A DNA stretch of 64,000 bases from Linyphia triangularis (lineage: Eukaryota; Arthropoda; Arachnida; Araneae; Linyphiidae): NCBI GenBank assembly GCA_963978545.1, contig OZ021732.1, forward strand, positions 60,240,714 to 60,304,713. Direction: 5' to 3'. The translations under genes were made by a program, and so were the position numbers. Positions 32,301 through 42,095 of this stretch are shown piece by piece; the stretch's first letter is position 1, and each line of letters opens with the position of its first letter. Under the pieces are notes generated by a model, which saw only the letters and a program-made list of their open reading frames with translations, made no database searches and was not told where the DNA came from.

Positions 32301-35300
32301 AAAAATACTTTTTTTGAGTTATCGGAAGAATTTGTGTAATCGAGGATTGATTATATTTATCAGGCTAAAAATAATTAACTCCGTGATGGAAAACATGACT
32401 CAGGAAAACTCAGGGAATTTTTTTTCTATAAATGAGTATAAACCCTGTATTATTTCCAAGTATTATATGGACATTTTGGCCAATTAAGTTCACCCCATAG
32501 TACAAACTTAGTTTTCCAATGATGATGGTGTTTTCCAAGACAACAAATTCTCTGTTCACGTCACTCACATAATTCAGAACTGGTTTTCTAAGCACGATTC
32601 ACTAGACCACAATATTATTGAACCTTTGTGGTCTATGTTGAAGAGGAATGTATGGGATCACTATCCACTGCCATGATTGTTACTTGAACTTGCTACCATT
32701 TTACAGGAAGAATGATACAAGATTCCCTTGGCAAACATACAGGAATTGTATTTAACCATTCTGAGAAGACTGAAAGCTGTTTTGAATGCCAAATGATTTT
32801 CCTACACCATATTAGGCAAAGTAACATGTTTTTTTTTATAGATGTTTCCATATTTTTGTCCAACCCTTGTATTACGGCTCAAGAAAATTAGACAAATATT
32901 TTATTATTTAATTAAAGTTGTTTATTCAAACTACTTTTATCTATTAATTAGTGGATCAGATATATCACCTTGCATCACCAGCCTCTCCACCTCACTACAT
33001 GTTTAATCCTGTAAAAACGATCAAGACGAATAGTATTGGTACTATTAATCTATTAGGTATGTTCAAGTAATATTGTTATTTCACTATGGTTCGGCTTGCG
33101 TGATGCTTATTTCTGTAAATTAATCATGGTTATATTTTGGTTTACCTTAGGATTATATACTTATTTATAAGGTATTTATTTTTGCAATCAACAGAGTTGC
33201 TGTATACTTTATTTTTGAATTATGAACAAATATATTTTTAAAATGAGTACTATGAGTGTTTAATCATTTGAATAAATAACTGAAAAGGGCCACATTAAAT
33301 AAATTAATAAATAAAAACTGAATTGTTTAGTATGTATAACCAAGGCCGAACTGGATTGTAACGAGCGGTAAGGCACTCTCCAGGCCGTGACAATTTTCAA
33401 AAGTCTATGGGTGCAAAGGAAACAAGTTGTTAGTTCCATTTTCTCCCACAAAACAAGGGGGCGCTGCAATCCAACCAGATTTGAAACTGCAATATAGTGA
33501 TATTAACACACTTGCCGTAAATAAATCGGGCTGAAATTTGGCAGATGGATTTGATGTCAATGACAATGCATTCTATCAAATTTTGGGGGCATTCTATCAA
33601 ATGTCACCATCACTAAAAGGTCACTTTTACTTACGCTTGTATCTTCAAATACTAAAAAAAACATTTTGCCGTCATCCAATCGCCCTGAAATTTAACAGGT
33701 AGATTCGTTGTTGATAAAGTTGCATTATATCATGTTTCAGGAAGTGTCACTGTCACTAAAAGGTGGCTTTTACACACGCTTCTATCTTCAGTATACTAAA
33801 AAACCAACTTGCAGTCATCCAATCTCGCTGAAATTTGACAGGCAGATTTGTTGTCGATAAGGCAGATTCTTTGTCGTAGATCCGGATCCAAGGGGAATTC
33901 GTGAAATTTAACATCTGCTCTTTTTCCAGAATATGAAGTACAGTGTGGTAAGCAACAATTCACCATGTTTGGTTTTAAATGATAATGAAATTAATTAATA
34001 AATGTAAATCTATGAGGATGACATCAATTCTATTTGCAAAAAATATTAGAATTTAAAAAAATTAAATAAAAAACTGTGATGAAAATTTTTTAGAACGCCA
34101 TCTAAAATAAAAATGTCCATGGCTGCCAACTCTGAAATCACGAGAATTGCCAACAACGACTTTTTAATTTAATTTTTATAATTTCTAATATTTTTTAAAA
34201 ATACGACAAAGAATATTCCAAACTCTGTTTCCATAAAGAGCAATGAAAATAAAATTCAAATATAGGCCTTATTTTAAATAAACAACTTAATTCTAAAAAT
34301 AGATATCAAAGTCTCATATTTGATGCTTAATAATCAACAAAAAGCAAAGAATTTTAAAATAAATAATAGTGTAGTGTAGCTTCTGACATCATATTTGCAT
34401 GAAATATGAATAATAAATTGTCGCAAGTGTACTGTGTATAAATTTATTTCATTCGTTATTATCATTTGGCAATATTCGCCGTGTTCTTTTTGCATTTTGA
34501 AAATAAAGTAATTTTGTCCTTTTAGTAACGTATAGGTTTTTGTATTTGACCAAGCAAAGAAAACACATGCTACTGTTTTGGTTGGAATGCAGCGCCACTA
34601 GTCCACTGCGGCTGTTTTCACTCTACTATTAGTTGTCACAGCCTGGTTCAATCCAGTTCGGCCTTGGTGTAACTTAATATTATTGTGCTGAAAGATCGCT
34701 TATCATTTAAATGAACTGTTTAGTATATATAACTTAGTATTATTGGTGTTGAAAGAGAGCTAATTGTTTAAATGAAAATTTAAATATATCAAAGAGATTT
34801 GAAAAACATTTTCTACAAGGGTCAATATTTGACTACAAAAGGCCAATATTTGACTACAAAGGGCCAATATTTGACACAGTGTAAAACTGCAAGAATAAGT
34901 GTGTATGTAAAGAAGAGTTGTAAAGATTGGATGTATTGTAAAATTCTTTTACCATATGAATGATTGACAGGCTTCCTACTTTTACTTGGGATTAATGAAG
35001 TTTTTTCTTAAATTCCATATCTTATTTTCTGTACATTTAAATATATTTTGTAAATTATTAATAGTTCTAGGATTATATAATTTTATATTGTACTATTTAC
35101 ATTTGTTTTGTATTTTAAAGATATTGTAGGTCACATTCCTTTTTCTTAGTCTTTTTAGCTTCTACTAATTTTCTGGCATATCCAATAGAAATTGTTTATT
35201 TTGTCTTTCAAAAATTAGGAAATAAGTCAAACGTTTTGTATCTTTTATAAAGCCTGACAATTTAGTATATATTTAACTACTTACAAAATTGGCTATGTGT

Positions 35301-38300
35301 AAAAAAAAGGAGTAAGAAATTAATTCTGTGTAAACATCACCATTTTGGTTTACATTTTATTCTTTAAAACCTTTTCTTGAAAATATAAATTACTTGAAGT
35401 TATAAATTTTAAAAATAATGAAGGCTCTAAGAAAATATACTATATTTTTTCATCCTTCCAACAAATGGTTTGAATAGACGTAGTTGTTCTTAAAATTTAA
35501 TCACTTCCATTAAAACCCTACCTTAATGTAGAACTTTTCTAGGCCTAGCTCGTAGAGTAGGAGCCAGAATTCTTGTAGCATCCACATCTGAAGTATATGG
35601 AGACCCTGAAGTTCATCCTCAATCTGAAGACTATTGGGGCCATGTCAATCCCATAGGTCCGCGGTCATGCTACGACGAAGGGAAACGTGTTGCTGAAGCG
35701 CTATGTTATGCCTATGCCAAACAAGTAATTCTAAGATTTCTTTGAAACCCAATTGGGTAATTTTTATGGAAATACTATACTCTGTTTCTTTTAAATAGAA
35801 GCCTCAAGGTCAGTAACTCCCTTTCTACCTTTGCTCGTTACCATGGTAGCAAACCCGCACTCGGGAAGGGGATTTTTTTTTTTACACCCCAGTTCAGTTT
35901 TGGTGCTTTTTGTGTTCAGTCGTATTGCTTTGCTTTCTTTTATTTAATTTCAATTTGGATAGAGTTTTCAACGTTTATTTTGATGATGTCTACTCCTGAT
36001 GTTAGGAAACAGTCCAAGGAAATTGTCTATAGTGTATATTGCTATTTGAAAGATTTGGTTGCTTCTAGACCGGATGCAACCATTAAGGAATTTTCACGAA
36101 CTCAAAAAGCTATGGCAGATGCGTGTGGCGTCTCTCGCAGTACCATTCAGAGAATTTGCTGTGAAGCTGACCAAAGTGTGGCTGTAATGCAAGCAGAGCC
36201 ATCGTTTGAATCCCCAAAGAAAAACGTTCCACGAGCAAAACCTATAACTGATCTTGACGATTTCAATAAAAACTTATTGCTTCGGACAGTTCAAGAGTTT
36301 TATGACCGTGGTGAGTATCCTATATGCCACAAAATTAAAGAAGTTTTAATGCAGAAAATGAATTTTTTGGGTAGCAAAAAATTGGTGTGGCTTATCCTTA
36401 AGGAACTTGGTTTCCATTACAGAAAGTGTAATGATGGACGCAGTTTTCTTATGGAAAGACTATTGTGGCAGCACGTATTATATTCTTAAGAAAAATGCAC
36501 AACATAAGAAGGGAGATTTTAACTCGGCCAGTTGTGTACTTGGATGAAACTTGGATTAATCAAAATCATTCCATAAAATACGTATGGCAAGATTCCACAA
36601 GAAAAGGTGGCCTTAAAGTACCTGTGGGGAAAGGTTCTCAGCTGATAATTTGCCACGCCGGATCAGCACACCAAGGATTCATTAATGGAGCACAGCTTGT
36701 GTTCCAATCCAAAAGTTCAGGTGACTATCATCAAGAAATGAACAGTATAGTATTTAAAGAATAGTTTGTGAACATGTTAAGAGGACTAGAAGAGCCAAGT
36801 GTGATCGTCATGGACAATGCGAGCTACCACTTAACTCAAAAAGAAAAAATACCAACGACTAAAACAAGAAAAGCGGACATTGTGGCATGGTTACAAACCA
36901 AGCAAATTGTCCATAATCCACTAAATACTGTTGCTGAACTGTTGCTCATTGTTAGACAAAATAAAGAAAGATACAAAGGGTATGAATTGGATGAGATAGC
37001 ATCCAAAATGGGACACAAAGTTGTGAGACTCCCTCCCTATCACTGCCAGTTATTTGGGCTCAGATAAAGGGAGAAGTAGCCAGAAAAAATACAACTTTTA
37101 AAGTAAAAGATGTAAGAACTCTTCTGGAGGAGGCCTTGCTTAGTGTGACTGTGAACAACTAGAAGAAATGTGTTGATCATTCAAAAAAATTGCAGGAGAC
37201 CGATTTTGTGAAAGAAGGCGTGAGAGATGAGATGATTCAACGATTTGTAATCAATTTACAAGATGACAGTGACAGTAGTTTCAGGGAGAGTGAAAGCGAG
37301 GATGAGGTTTAAATAGCAAAATAATAAAGGTAAATATGAAATGAAAATTATAAATAATAGTAAAAGCAAGTACTTTTTTTAAATTGATGTATTCTTATAC
37401 CATTTGAAATATCATATTTTGGATTGACACAAATGTTTTGACTGTTCGTATAAATATAATTAATCTTAAGGGCGACCAGAATCTAATCCATGTTAAAAAG
37501 CGCTTTTTTATGTACCTTTTTCTCAGAAACTTCTCACAGCATTGGTTTAAAATTTTACTCAGCAATATTAGAAAAACTTTTGAATAGACTGACATATGCT
37601 TTTCTAAAAAAAAAAAAAATTGTTTACTATAGATAATGCTTTGTTCACCAATTTATACCATTTTGCAGAGAGCATTTGAAATATTGTAATACATTAAAAA
37701 CCTCAAATTGGATTTCGAGGTAAATTTTTGCCTTCCTGTCCCTCTCAAAACTCAATGAGTTCAATGTTGCTAGTAAAAATATACATTGCACATAAAAGTA
37801 TATTATTGATTATATTACAAATTAATTATTTTTTGTAGTAATCGAATTACATTTTTAAATTTGAATGGAAAGAATGTCAACAATTCTAATATGAATATAG
37901 ATCAGTTAGGTTTTTCAATTCATTTTTTGAAATATCAGTAAAATTTGAATTATTCAAATTTACACTAAAAATCTTAACATCAATAAAACATTTTAAATGA
38001 AAAAGGAAACAAGTCCTAAATTGATTATTCAATTGAATTTGCTTGAAATAATATCAATTGTATTCGTCAAATTTGCGCCAAAATACATTTGCATTGACAC
38101 AGCTTTAATTTTAATTTATTCAAACTGTGTAAGTGACTTTCACTAAAATTATGTATATTCTTAAGAGGAAAAAAATTAAAATTCGACATTTTTTGTTGAA
38201 GTCAAAAGCATTTTTTGTTACGTTTATTTTATACAAATAGTTTTCTGGACTGAGGTGGTAAAAGAGACCCGGTCGGAAAGCATCAGTCGCTGCCATGGTA

Positions 38301-41300
38301 ACAAACAGGAGTAGAAAGAAAAGTTGGTGACCTTGAGGTTTCTATTTAAAAGAAACAGAGTATAGTAGACGACGATCTCTTGATTTTTTTGAAAAATGCA
38401 TTGGAGTGTACACGTCTATTGATTATTGCTTAACTGTCATGTAAATAACTCATAAAATAAATTGTATATTTTAGTAAAATCACTTCAGATAATTATCAAA
38501 TATGATTAATATTGATAAAATAGGAAGTACAACAGGGACATGAAATACAAAAGTGTAACAGATACATGAAATCTATACACTGAAGATAAATGATGGTTTC
38601 ATCCTTCATTAACTTAAATAAAATAACATTAACCAGTAAGATTTCATTAAAAATGATGGAAATTGACAGCATTTTTAGTTTAAATGCTATAGATTGACGG
38701 TTTAGGTTTACTTACATGAAAATGTGACTTATTTAACTTTAATTTCTTTTATTTTTATTCTTGTTACAGGAAAAAGTTGAAGTTAGAGTTGCTCGAATTT
38801 TCAACACATATGGTCCTCGAATGCACATTAACGATGGACGAGTTGTTAGCAATTTTATTCAACAAGCTCTTCAAAATCATTCAATAACTGTAGGTTGGAA
38901 TTGAATTATTATATCTATGTAGCTAATTCAATATTTATTAATATAATTTTAGTAAAAAAATTGTTATAATTTTGTTCACATGTTTAGTTCCAAATAAGAA
39001 TTCTTACCTCCCTTAATCAGTGACAAAACTAATGTTATTGTATAATAAAATATAGTCCAATAAAATGAGATGGAAAAAAGACGTAACCATAAAAATTAAA
39101 ACTAAGCTATATTTTTCTGCTTAACTTTTTAGTTTACAAAAGGTGGCTAATATTAGTTTTAGTTGTTATGTATTCTTCTGTTGGTTTAACAATCCATTGT
39201 GGACCAACTTCCTCAGAAGCTTCTTCCATTTTGTCGAGAGTAGCACTCCAGGTATGAATTCTTTGTATGTTAAAATCTTCATTAAACAAGTTATCCCACC
39301 TAAGCAGGGCATGAATTTAAATATGGTTTCTATTGTTTGTAATTGAAGACCCTGAATCTCACAGAGAAGCCAGTCCTTTTTTTTTGGACAGATGTGTCCA
39401 GAAAATTTCATGCTATTAATTTTAGTGTGTTTAATTGTATCAGCCTCCCTGTAAAACATGTACAACTCAACATGTTCTGCCATATGACATGAATATTTAC
39501 TGCATCTATAATATTTCTCAAAAATTTTCTTTCAAAGTTGATGAATATTGATCACGCAGAAGGCATGGAATGAAAAACTGATAAAACAAAACTTAAATTG
39601 ATTAGAGCATACCAATAAAAATTTTCAAAATAAATGTGTGATTACATAGTACCAATTTTCTTTATTTATTGAATTTACTAGTAAAAAGTAATTTATTCTT
39701 TTGCTTAAAATTTGACTGCATGAATCTTAACAAACCTTCAAAATTAATATTTTATTGTAGTCTTTATGTAGAAAAAATTATATAATTGTTGTATATAATT
39801 TCGTTCAACTTTTATTTAACTTTTATTGAATTGTTTTTTCCAGATATATGGCACAGGAAAACAAACCCGTTCCTTTCAGTATGTTAGTGACCTAGTTAAT
39901 GGGTTGGTTTTGTTGATGAATAGCAACTATTCTTTGCCTATCAATTTAGGAAATCCTGAAGAATACAGTATTGAGCAGCTAGCTTCTGTTATAAAAGAAT
40001 CTGTTGGTATGTATTTTTATAAATGTATGCCTTTTTATAACCTCTAGTAGGGTACTTGGAAATTATACAAGCACAAAAGGACCTTATCTCGCTTTTCAGA
40101 GGTTCTGCAAGTTAGTACAGCAGACTCTTAGTTTTACGAAAAATTTCAATTGTTGCAAAATTAAAATTGTGGATAGTAATTCATTGTTTACATAGCTATT
40201 CTTCTATTGAACTATCAGTTTAAGTCTTAAGACTAAGATAAAACCAAAGTCAAATTGTTAGGAGTATCTTATAAAACCAAGCAAATTAGATCCGAAATTA
40301 AAGAGTGCCAATTGTCTTTTTGCTTGTAGGATATACATCTTAAATAGCATTAATTCATTTTGCTTGAGATTTCATATTTTAGGAAAATGTCAAACAAGAA
40401 AAGGAGTTCTCAACTGATATAACTGACAATTGAAGGAATGACCATGTATAAAAGTTGTTTGTTATTATAAAAGTTTTTAGAAGTTGGGTACAATTTTTTA
40501 CAGATTTGGATAGAGTATCTCATGTAAAGAACTTTGATACGTTACAAGAAATTCTCATATTGGTAAATCACAATCGACTTATCAAGCAATGCTTAAATAA
40601 TAAGACCCAATGCTACACTCTGACATTCCCTCCGAGTAATATGTTAAAATGACATCTTTATAAATACGATTGATATCAATACTGCTTATCCAGTGGGCTA
40701 ACTAACCTGTAATTTTATTCTTATAATATAAAATTATAAACTCATTTTAAAATTAACTGTAAACCCATTTCCAAATTCTAATAATAATTATGCTTTCCAG
40801 TTTATTGTTTTATCTTATCAATACTTTATTTCAATTTTACGTAGGAGGTGTGAGTCCAATTGTAAAGCAAACTGGAGTGCAAGATGATCCTCAGAGAAGG
40901 AAACCTGATATAAAACGAGCAAAATTGTATTTAGGATGGAGTCCTAAGGTATAGAAAAACATTTATATGGATAAAAAAATAATTTATGGAATGAATTGGC
41001 TAAATTATATAAATATAAAAACATAATTTATTATAAATCTATGACGTGTAAAATTAAAAAAAATTTCTATTAGCATAATAACGAGGAGCCTCCGAGAAAT
41101 GTATTCGATAGGGAAAGTGACAGTTCCGATTACTCCATTACCAATGTCTTAATAGAACAGAAGGTTTTATATTAATCAATGTCTATCCCAAACTACTATC
41201 TATATTTAAATAAGAAAACATTTTGAAGTCTATATACTATTAAAGTTATTACCAGTTTTTTTTTTATTACAAGTATCCTTTGGTGCTTAGTGAAAATCTA

Positions 41301-41432
41301 TTTTAGTATCTCTGTTTATTTTATCGACGACTTATATTTCAACAGGTTCCTCTTGCACATGGTTTAAAGAAAACTGTTGGATATTTTGAAAGAGAGCTGA
41401 AAAAAGAATATGCCAAAGATTTAACATTATAA
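20257..41432 (+). CDS. UXS1: UXS1, UDP-glucuronate decarboxylase (UDP-xylose synthase), complete
   Basis: Ten exons join in phase: 20257-20326, 25218-25275, 25840-25975, 29108-29288, 32952-33056, 35543-35724, 38770-38889, 39844-40006, 40845-40948 and 41346-41432. They give 1206 nt or 401 residues plus stop (human about 420). The enzyme converts UDP-glucuronate to UDP-xylose in the Golgi lumen, using bound NAD, and supplies xylose for glycosaminoglycan linkers. Residues 1-11 form a short basic cytosolic tail and about 12-24 a signal-anchor helix. Residues 44-80 look like a stalk or coiled coil. The Rossmann NAD loop [10 protein letters not shown] is at about 90-99, followed by VVDNFFTG. The catalytic S/T is in ASTSEVYG (about 196-203) and the Tyr/Lys pair in SCYDEGKR is Y227 and K231. 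[10 protein letters not shown] and [15 protein letters not shown] complete the family signature. It is a short-chain dehydrogenase-fold epimerase/decarboxylase. Confidence 0.95.
20692..20863 (+). mobile_element. tRNA-derived SINE, second family
   Basis: Begins GCCGACCTAGTAGCTGTGG with a degenerate A box (GGGTTAACGCTC) and B box (GTTCTAATCC), followed by a GCATGGATGTTTGTTGTGA body. The flanks AAGGTTCT (20684-20691) and AAAGTTCT (20864-20871) look like an 8-bp target duplication with one mismatch. Its body differs from the three SINE copies near 43-46 kb. It lies in UXS1 intron 1. Confidence 0.6.
22645..22967 (+). repeat. 5' LTR
   Basis: 323 bp, starting TGTGGGAACG and ending TCCCACA. The 3' LTR matches it over its whole length without indels. 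Confidence 0.88.
22971..22988 (+). other. Primer-binding site
   Basis: TGGGGGCTCGACCTGCAT starts 3 bp inside the 5' LTR. The first ten bases equal the site used with tRNA-Pro in other LTR elements; the rest diverges. Confidence 0.6.
23332..23648 (+). pseudogene. gag N-terminal fragment
   Basis: The ATG at 23332 opens [20 protein letters not shown] and runs open to 23622. This resembles the N-terminus of gag proteins from arthropod Gypsy-type elements, a Lys/Glu-rich helical domain. The likely continuation (about 23580-23645, including ERQ) is in another frame and ends at TAG 23646-23648. After that the capsid, zinc-knuckle and pol parts are absent. An antisense open stretch over the same region is a shadow. 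Confidence 0.6.
23862..24184 (+). repeat. 3' LTR
   Basis: 323 bp, same boundaries as the 5' LTR, with about 19 substitutions between the two. Confidence 0.88.
24560..24790 (+). pseudogene. Decayed transposase C-terminus
   Basis: Translation after about 24580 resembles the SPDLTPxDxFLWG...K...L motif that ends DDE transposases of the Tc1/mariner type, followed by [13 protein letters not shown], typical of their C-terminal helices. Stops interrupt it and no termini were recognised. Confidence 0.35.
25218..25275 (+). CDS. UXS1: UXS1 exon 2
   Basis: 58 nt after CTTTCAG and before GTATGT, phase 1 in and phase 2 out. It encodes [18 protein letters not shown], the lumenal stem just after the anchor. 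Little conserved; placed by splice phase. Confidence 0.75.
25840..25975 (+). CDS. UXS1: UXS1 exon 3, stalk
   Basis: 136 nt after TTTCAG and before GTAAAA, phase 2 in and phase 0 out. A heptad-like stalk ([20 protein letters not shown]) runs to [16 protein letters not shown], matching human YPPVKFLSEKDRKRIL. Confidence 0.92.
25976..29107 (+). other. UXS1 intron 3
   Basis: 3.1 kb with long T-runs (27039-27052, 28059-28077). I see no complete element. Short translated pieces are too decayed to name. Confidence 0.5.
29108..29288 (+). CDS. UXS1: UXS1 exon 4, NAD-binding loop
   Basis: 181 nt after AAAAG and before GTATTA, phase 0 in and phase 1 out. It encodes [31 protein letters not shown] and the WIGHENFEL block, nearly identical to human UXS1. 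GxxGxxG binds NAD. Confidence 0.95.
29730..31650. mobile_element. hAT-like transposon nested in the Tc1 element
   Basis: The termini CAGAGGTGGTGCCAG and CTGGCGCCACCATTG are inverted repeats, and both sides are flanked by the exact 8-bp direct repeat GTGGCAGA (29722-29729 and 31651-31658), diagnostic of hAT-type insertion. The interior of about 1.9 kb shows no transposase I can name, so it is probably non-autonomous or deleted. Confidence 0.8.
31820..32815 (+). pseudogene. Tc1-family transposase, catalytic domain, inactivated
   Basis: Translated pieces match Tc1 transposase in order: [29 protein letters not shown], then after the [33 protein letters not shown] and [20 protein letters not shown]. 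The codon for the first catalytic Asp of the WSDES motif is GTT (Val) at 31923-31925. The second Asp (QDN) is intact at 32539. Only 26 residues separate it from the Glu at 32620, against 34 in the family, because the SPDLN part is missing. Several stops are present. Confidence 0.7.
32099..32447. mobile_element. CAGGG-ended MITE nested in the Tc1 transposase
   Basis: The termini CAGGGTTCATACGC and, inverted, CAGGGTTTATACTC bound 349 bp containing repeated TCAGGGAA motifs. This is the hAT-like MITE style also seen at 7898. It splits the transposase between its first and second catalytic positions. A target duplication was not evident. Confidence 0.6.
32952..33056 (+). CDS. UXS1: UXS1 exon 5
   Basis: 105 nt after ATTAG and before GTATGT, phase 1 in and phase 1 out. 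It encodes [20 protein letters not shown] and [14 protein letters not shown], the conserved substrate-side loop of the decarboxylase family. Confidence 0.95.
33340..34667. mobile_element. Unclassified terminal-inverted-repeat element
   Basis: CCAAGGCCGAACTGGATTG at 33340 is exactly inverted at the right end (to 34667). Weaker pairing continues inward (CGTGACAA and GGCGCTGCA blocks), so the arms are about 130 bp with indels. No ORF. The left half carries tandem units of about 150 bp. The target duplication is unclear. It lies in UXS1 intron 5. Confidence 0.6.
33514..33865. repeat. Tandem units of about 150 bp
   Basis: The anchor GCCGTCATCCAATCG..CTGAAATTT recurs at 33514, 33668 and 33811 (spacings 154 and 143), each followed by CAGRTAGATTY and, downstream, CACTAAAAGGT. 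A related unit lies inverted at 44640-44885. Confidence 0.65.
34668..35542 (+). other. UXS1 intron 5, right part
   Basis: AT-rich with no recognised element. A short tandem GGGCCAATATTTGACTACAA-type repeat lies near 34818-34874. Confidence 0.45.
35543..35724 (+). CDS. UXS1: UXS1 exon 6, catalytic residues
   Basis: 182 nt after TTCTAG and before GTAATT, phase 1 in and phase 0 out. It holds [20 protein letters not shown] and [11 protein letters not shown], supplying the catalytic Ser/Thr, Tyr and Lys of the family. It is the most conserved exon. Confidence 0.96.
35775..38365 (+). mobile_element. Tc1/mariner-superfamily transposon, long-spacer (DD82E, Sailor-like) type
   Basis: Flanked by TA on both sides (35773-35774 and 38366-38367). 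The termini CTATACTCTGTTTCTTTTAA are inverted repeats with similarity extending about 80 bp, including CCTCAAGGTCA and GTTACCATGG. Total 2591 bp, with a broken transposase in the left half and about 1 kb of AT-rich non-coding DNA on the right. It lies in UXS1 intron 6, same orientation as the gene. The Sailor name rests on the inferred 82-residue spacer. Confidence 0.85.
35980..37312 (+). pseudogene. Transposase of the DD82E-type element, broken
   Basis: The frame opens at an ATG cluster (35980-35988) and encodes an N-terminal helix-turn-helix ([20 protein letters not shown]), then a linker ending in [11 protein letters not shown]. Near 36455 a small deletion shifts the frame. The catalytic domain continues with [12 protein letters not shown] (first Asp at 36543), an in-frame TAG at 36762, and [10 protein letters not shown] (second Asp at 36813). 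At 37052 a deletion joins PPYHCQL directly to the WAQIKGEVA part, removing the expected NPIE, so the third catalytic Glu is lost and the frame shifts again. A further TAG lies at about 37158. The acidic C-terminus ends at TAA 37310. If NPIE followed CQL, 82 residues separate the second Asp and the Glu. Confidence 0.8.
38770..38889 (+). CDS. UXS1: UXS1 exon 7
   Basis: 120 nt after TTACAG and before GTAGGT, phase 0 at both ends. It encodes [20 protein letters not shown] and [12 protein letters not shown], conserved in all UXS1 proteins. Confidence 0.95.
38890..39843 (+). other. UXS1 intron 7
   Basis: 954 bp, AT-rich. It contains a 105-codon antisense open stretch (39166-39483) that I could not relate to any protein. 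Confidence 0.5.
39844..40006 (+). CDS. UXS1: UXS1 exon 8
   Basis: 163 nt after TTCCAG and before GTATGT, phase 0 in and phase 1 out. It encodes [20 protein letters not shown] and the [13 protein letters not shown] block. Confidence 0.95.
40845..40948 (+). CDS. UXS1: UXS1 exon 9
   Basis: 104 nt after ACGTAG and before GTATAG, phase 1 in and phase 0 out. It encodes [20 protein letters not shown], the substrate-binding C-terminal motif. Confidence 0.94.
41074..41163 (+). other. Candidate 90-nt cassette exon in UXS1 intron 9
   Basis: Between a TTCTATTAG acceptor and an AAG/GTTTTA donor lies exactly 90 nt, open in the phase-0 frame shared by exons 9 and 10. It would add 30 acidic, polar residues ([20 protein letters not shown] and more) between the PK and VP of the C-terminal domain. 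The donor is weak and human UXS1 has nothing there. It could equally be a relic of an inserted element. Confidence 0.25.
41346..41432 (+). CDS. UXS1: UXS1 exon 10 and stop
   Basis: 87 nt after AACAG, phase 0, ending in TAA at 41430-41432. It encodes [20 protein letters not shown] followed by EYAKDLTL. The C-terminus is about 20 residues shorter than in human. No canonical AATAAA was noted soon after; ATTAAA at about 41680 is a possible signal. Confidence 0.92.
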   Translation, partial: VPLAHGLKKTVGYFERELKKEYAKDLTL

Positions 41433-42095
41433 GTTGTTTGATAATGTGTTTTATTGTTGTGAACCATCATGTAAATACTTCTACCCTGGTGTTGTGGAAT
41501 CAATGTATTATAGTCATTTCTATCATTGTTTATGTAAAACCATTACCTGTATAAACATATATTTTGTCTGAATTATATTTATACATCTTTCATTTTAAAA
41601 ACAACTGGAAACTCATTTTAATTGAATAACAGAAACATCATAAGAGAAGCAAGTTTAAACATATAAAAATTTTACATATTAAATAATGACTTATTGGAAA
41701 TTTCACATTAATTAGGAAAAGTCGAATAATATACCCAATTTCATATGGGTTTTAATGTAGCATGCTAAAGACTTCAAAAGGTCATTTAAATATAAGTATA
41801 TCCATCATCACTGTTAGATTGGTTGTAGAAGCTTCTGTACAATCAACTACACTTATGTCCAAAAGCTTAGAATCGTTTGTAAAATATGTAAACAAAGACA
41901 TTGAAGTGGTTGCAATGATTCAAAATAACTTGTGAATATTTGCAATTCAAAGGTAAAACATTGTGGATATGCAAATAATTTAAGTTTGCATCGATATGCG
42001 CATAACAGTGGTGCCAAATGAGTATAAAATGGCCTCGGTCGGTAACTGGTGCTCTTACAAAAATTTGATAGAGATTTTGCAACTGTTTGCTTTAT

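Larger units (their letters stand above)
29453..32869 (+). mobile_element. Tc1-like transposon, dead, with two insertions
   Basis: The termini CAGAGGTTGGACAAAAATAT at 29453 and, read inward from 32869, CAAGGGTTGGACAAAAATAT are about 25-bp inverted repeats. TA follows the right end (32870-32871); the left flank is degraded. Its length of 3.4 kb, about twice a normal Tc1, is explained by a hAT-like insertion at 29730-31650 and a MITE at 32099-32447. It lies in UXS1 intron 4. Confidence 0.75.

Noticed and set aside
39166..39483. 105-codon - strand open stretch in UXS1 intron 7
   Set aside because: [12 protein letters not shown] vaguely recalls BEL/Pao pol, but the rest does not align in order and there are no element ends.
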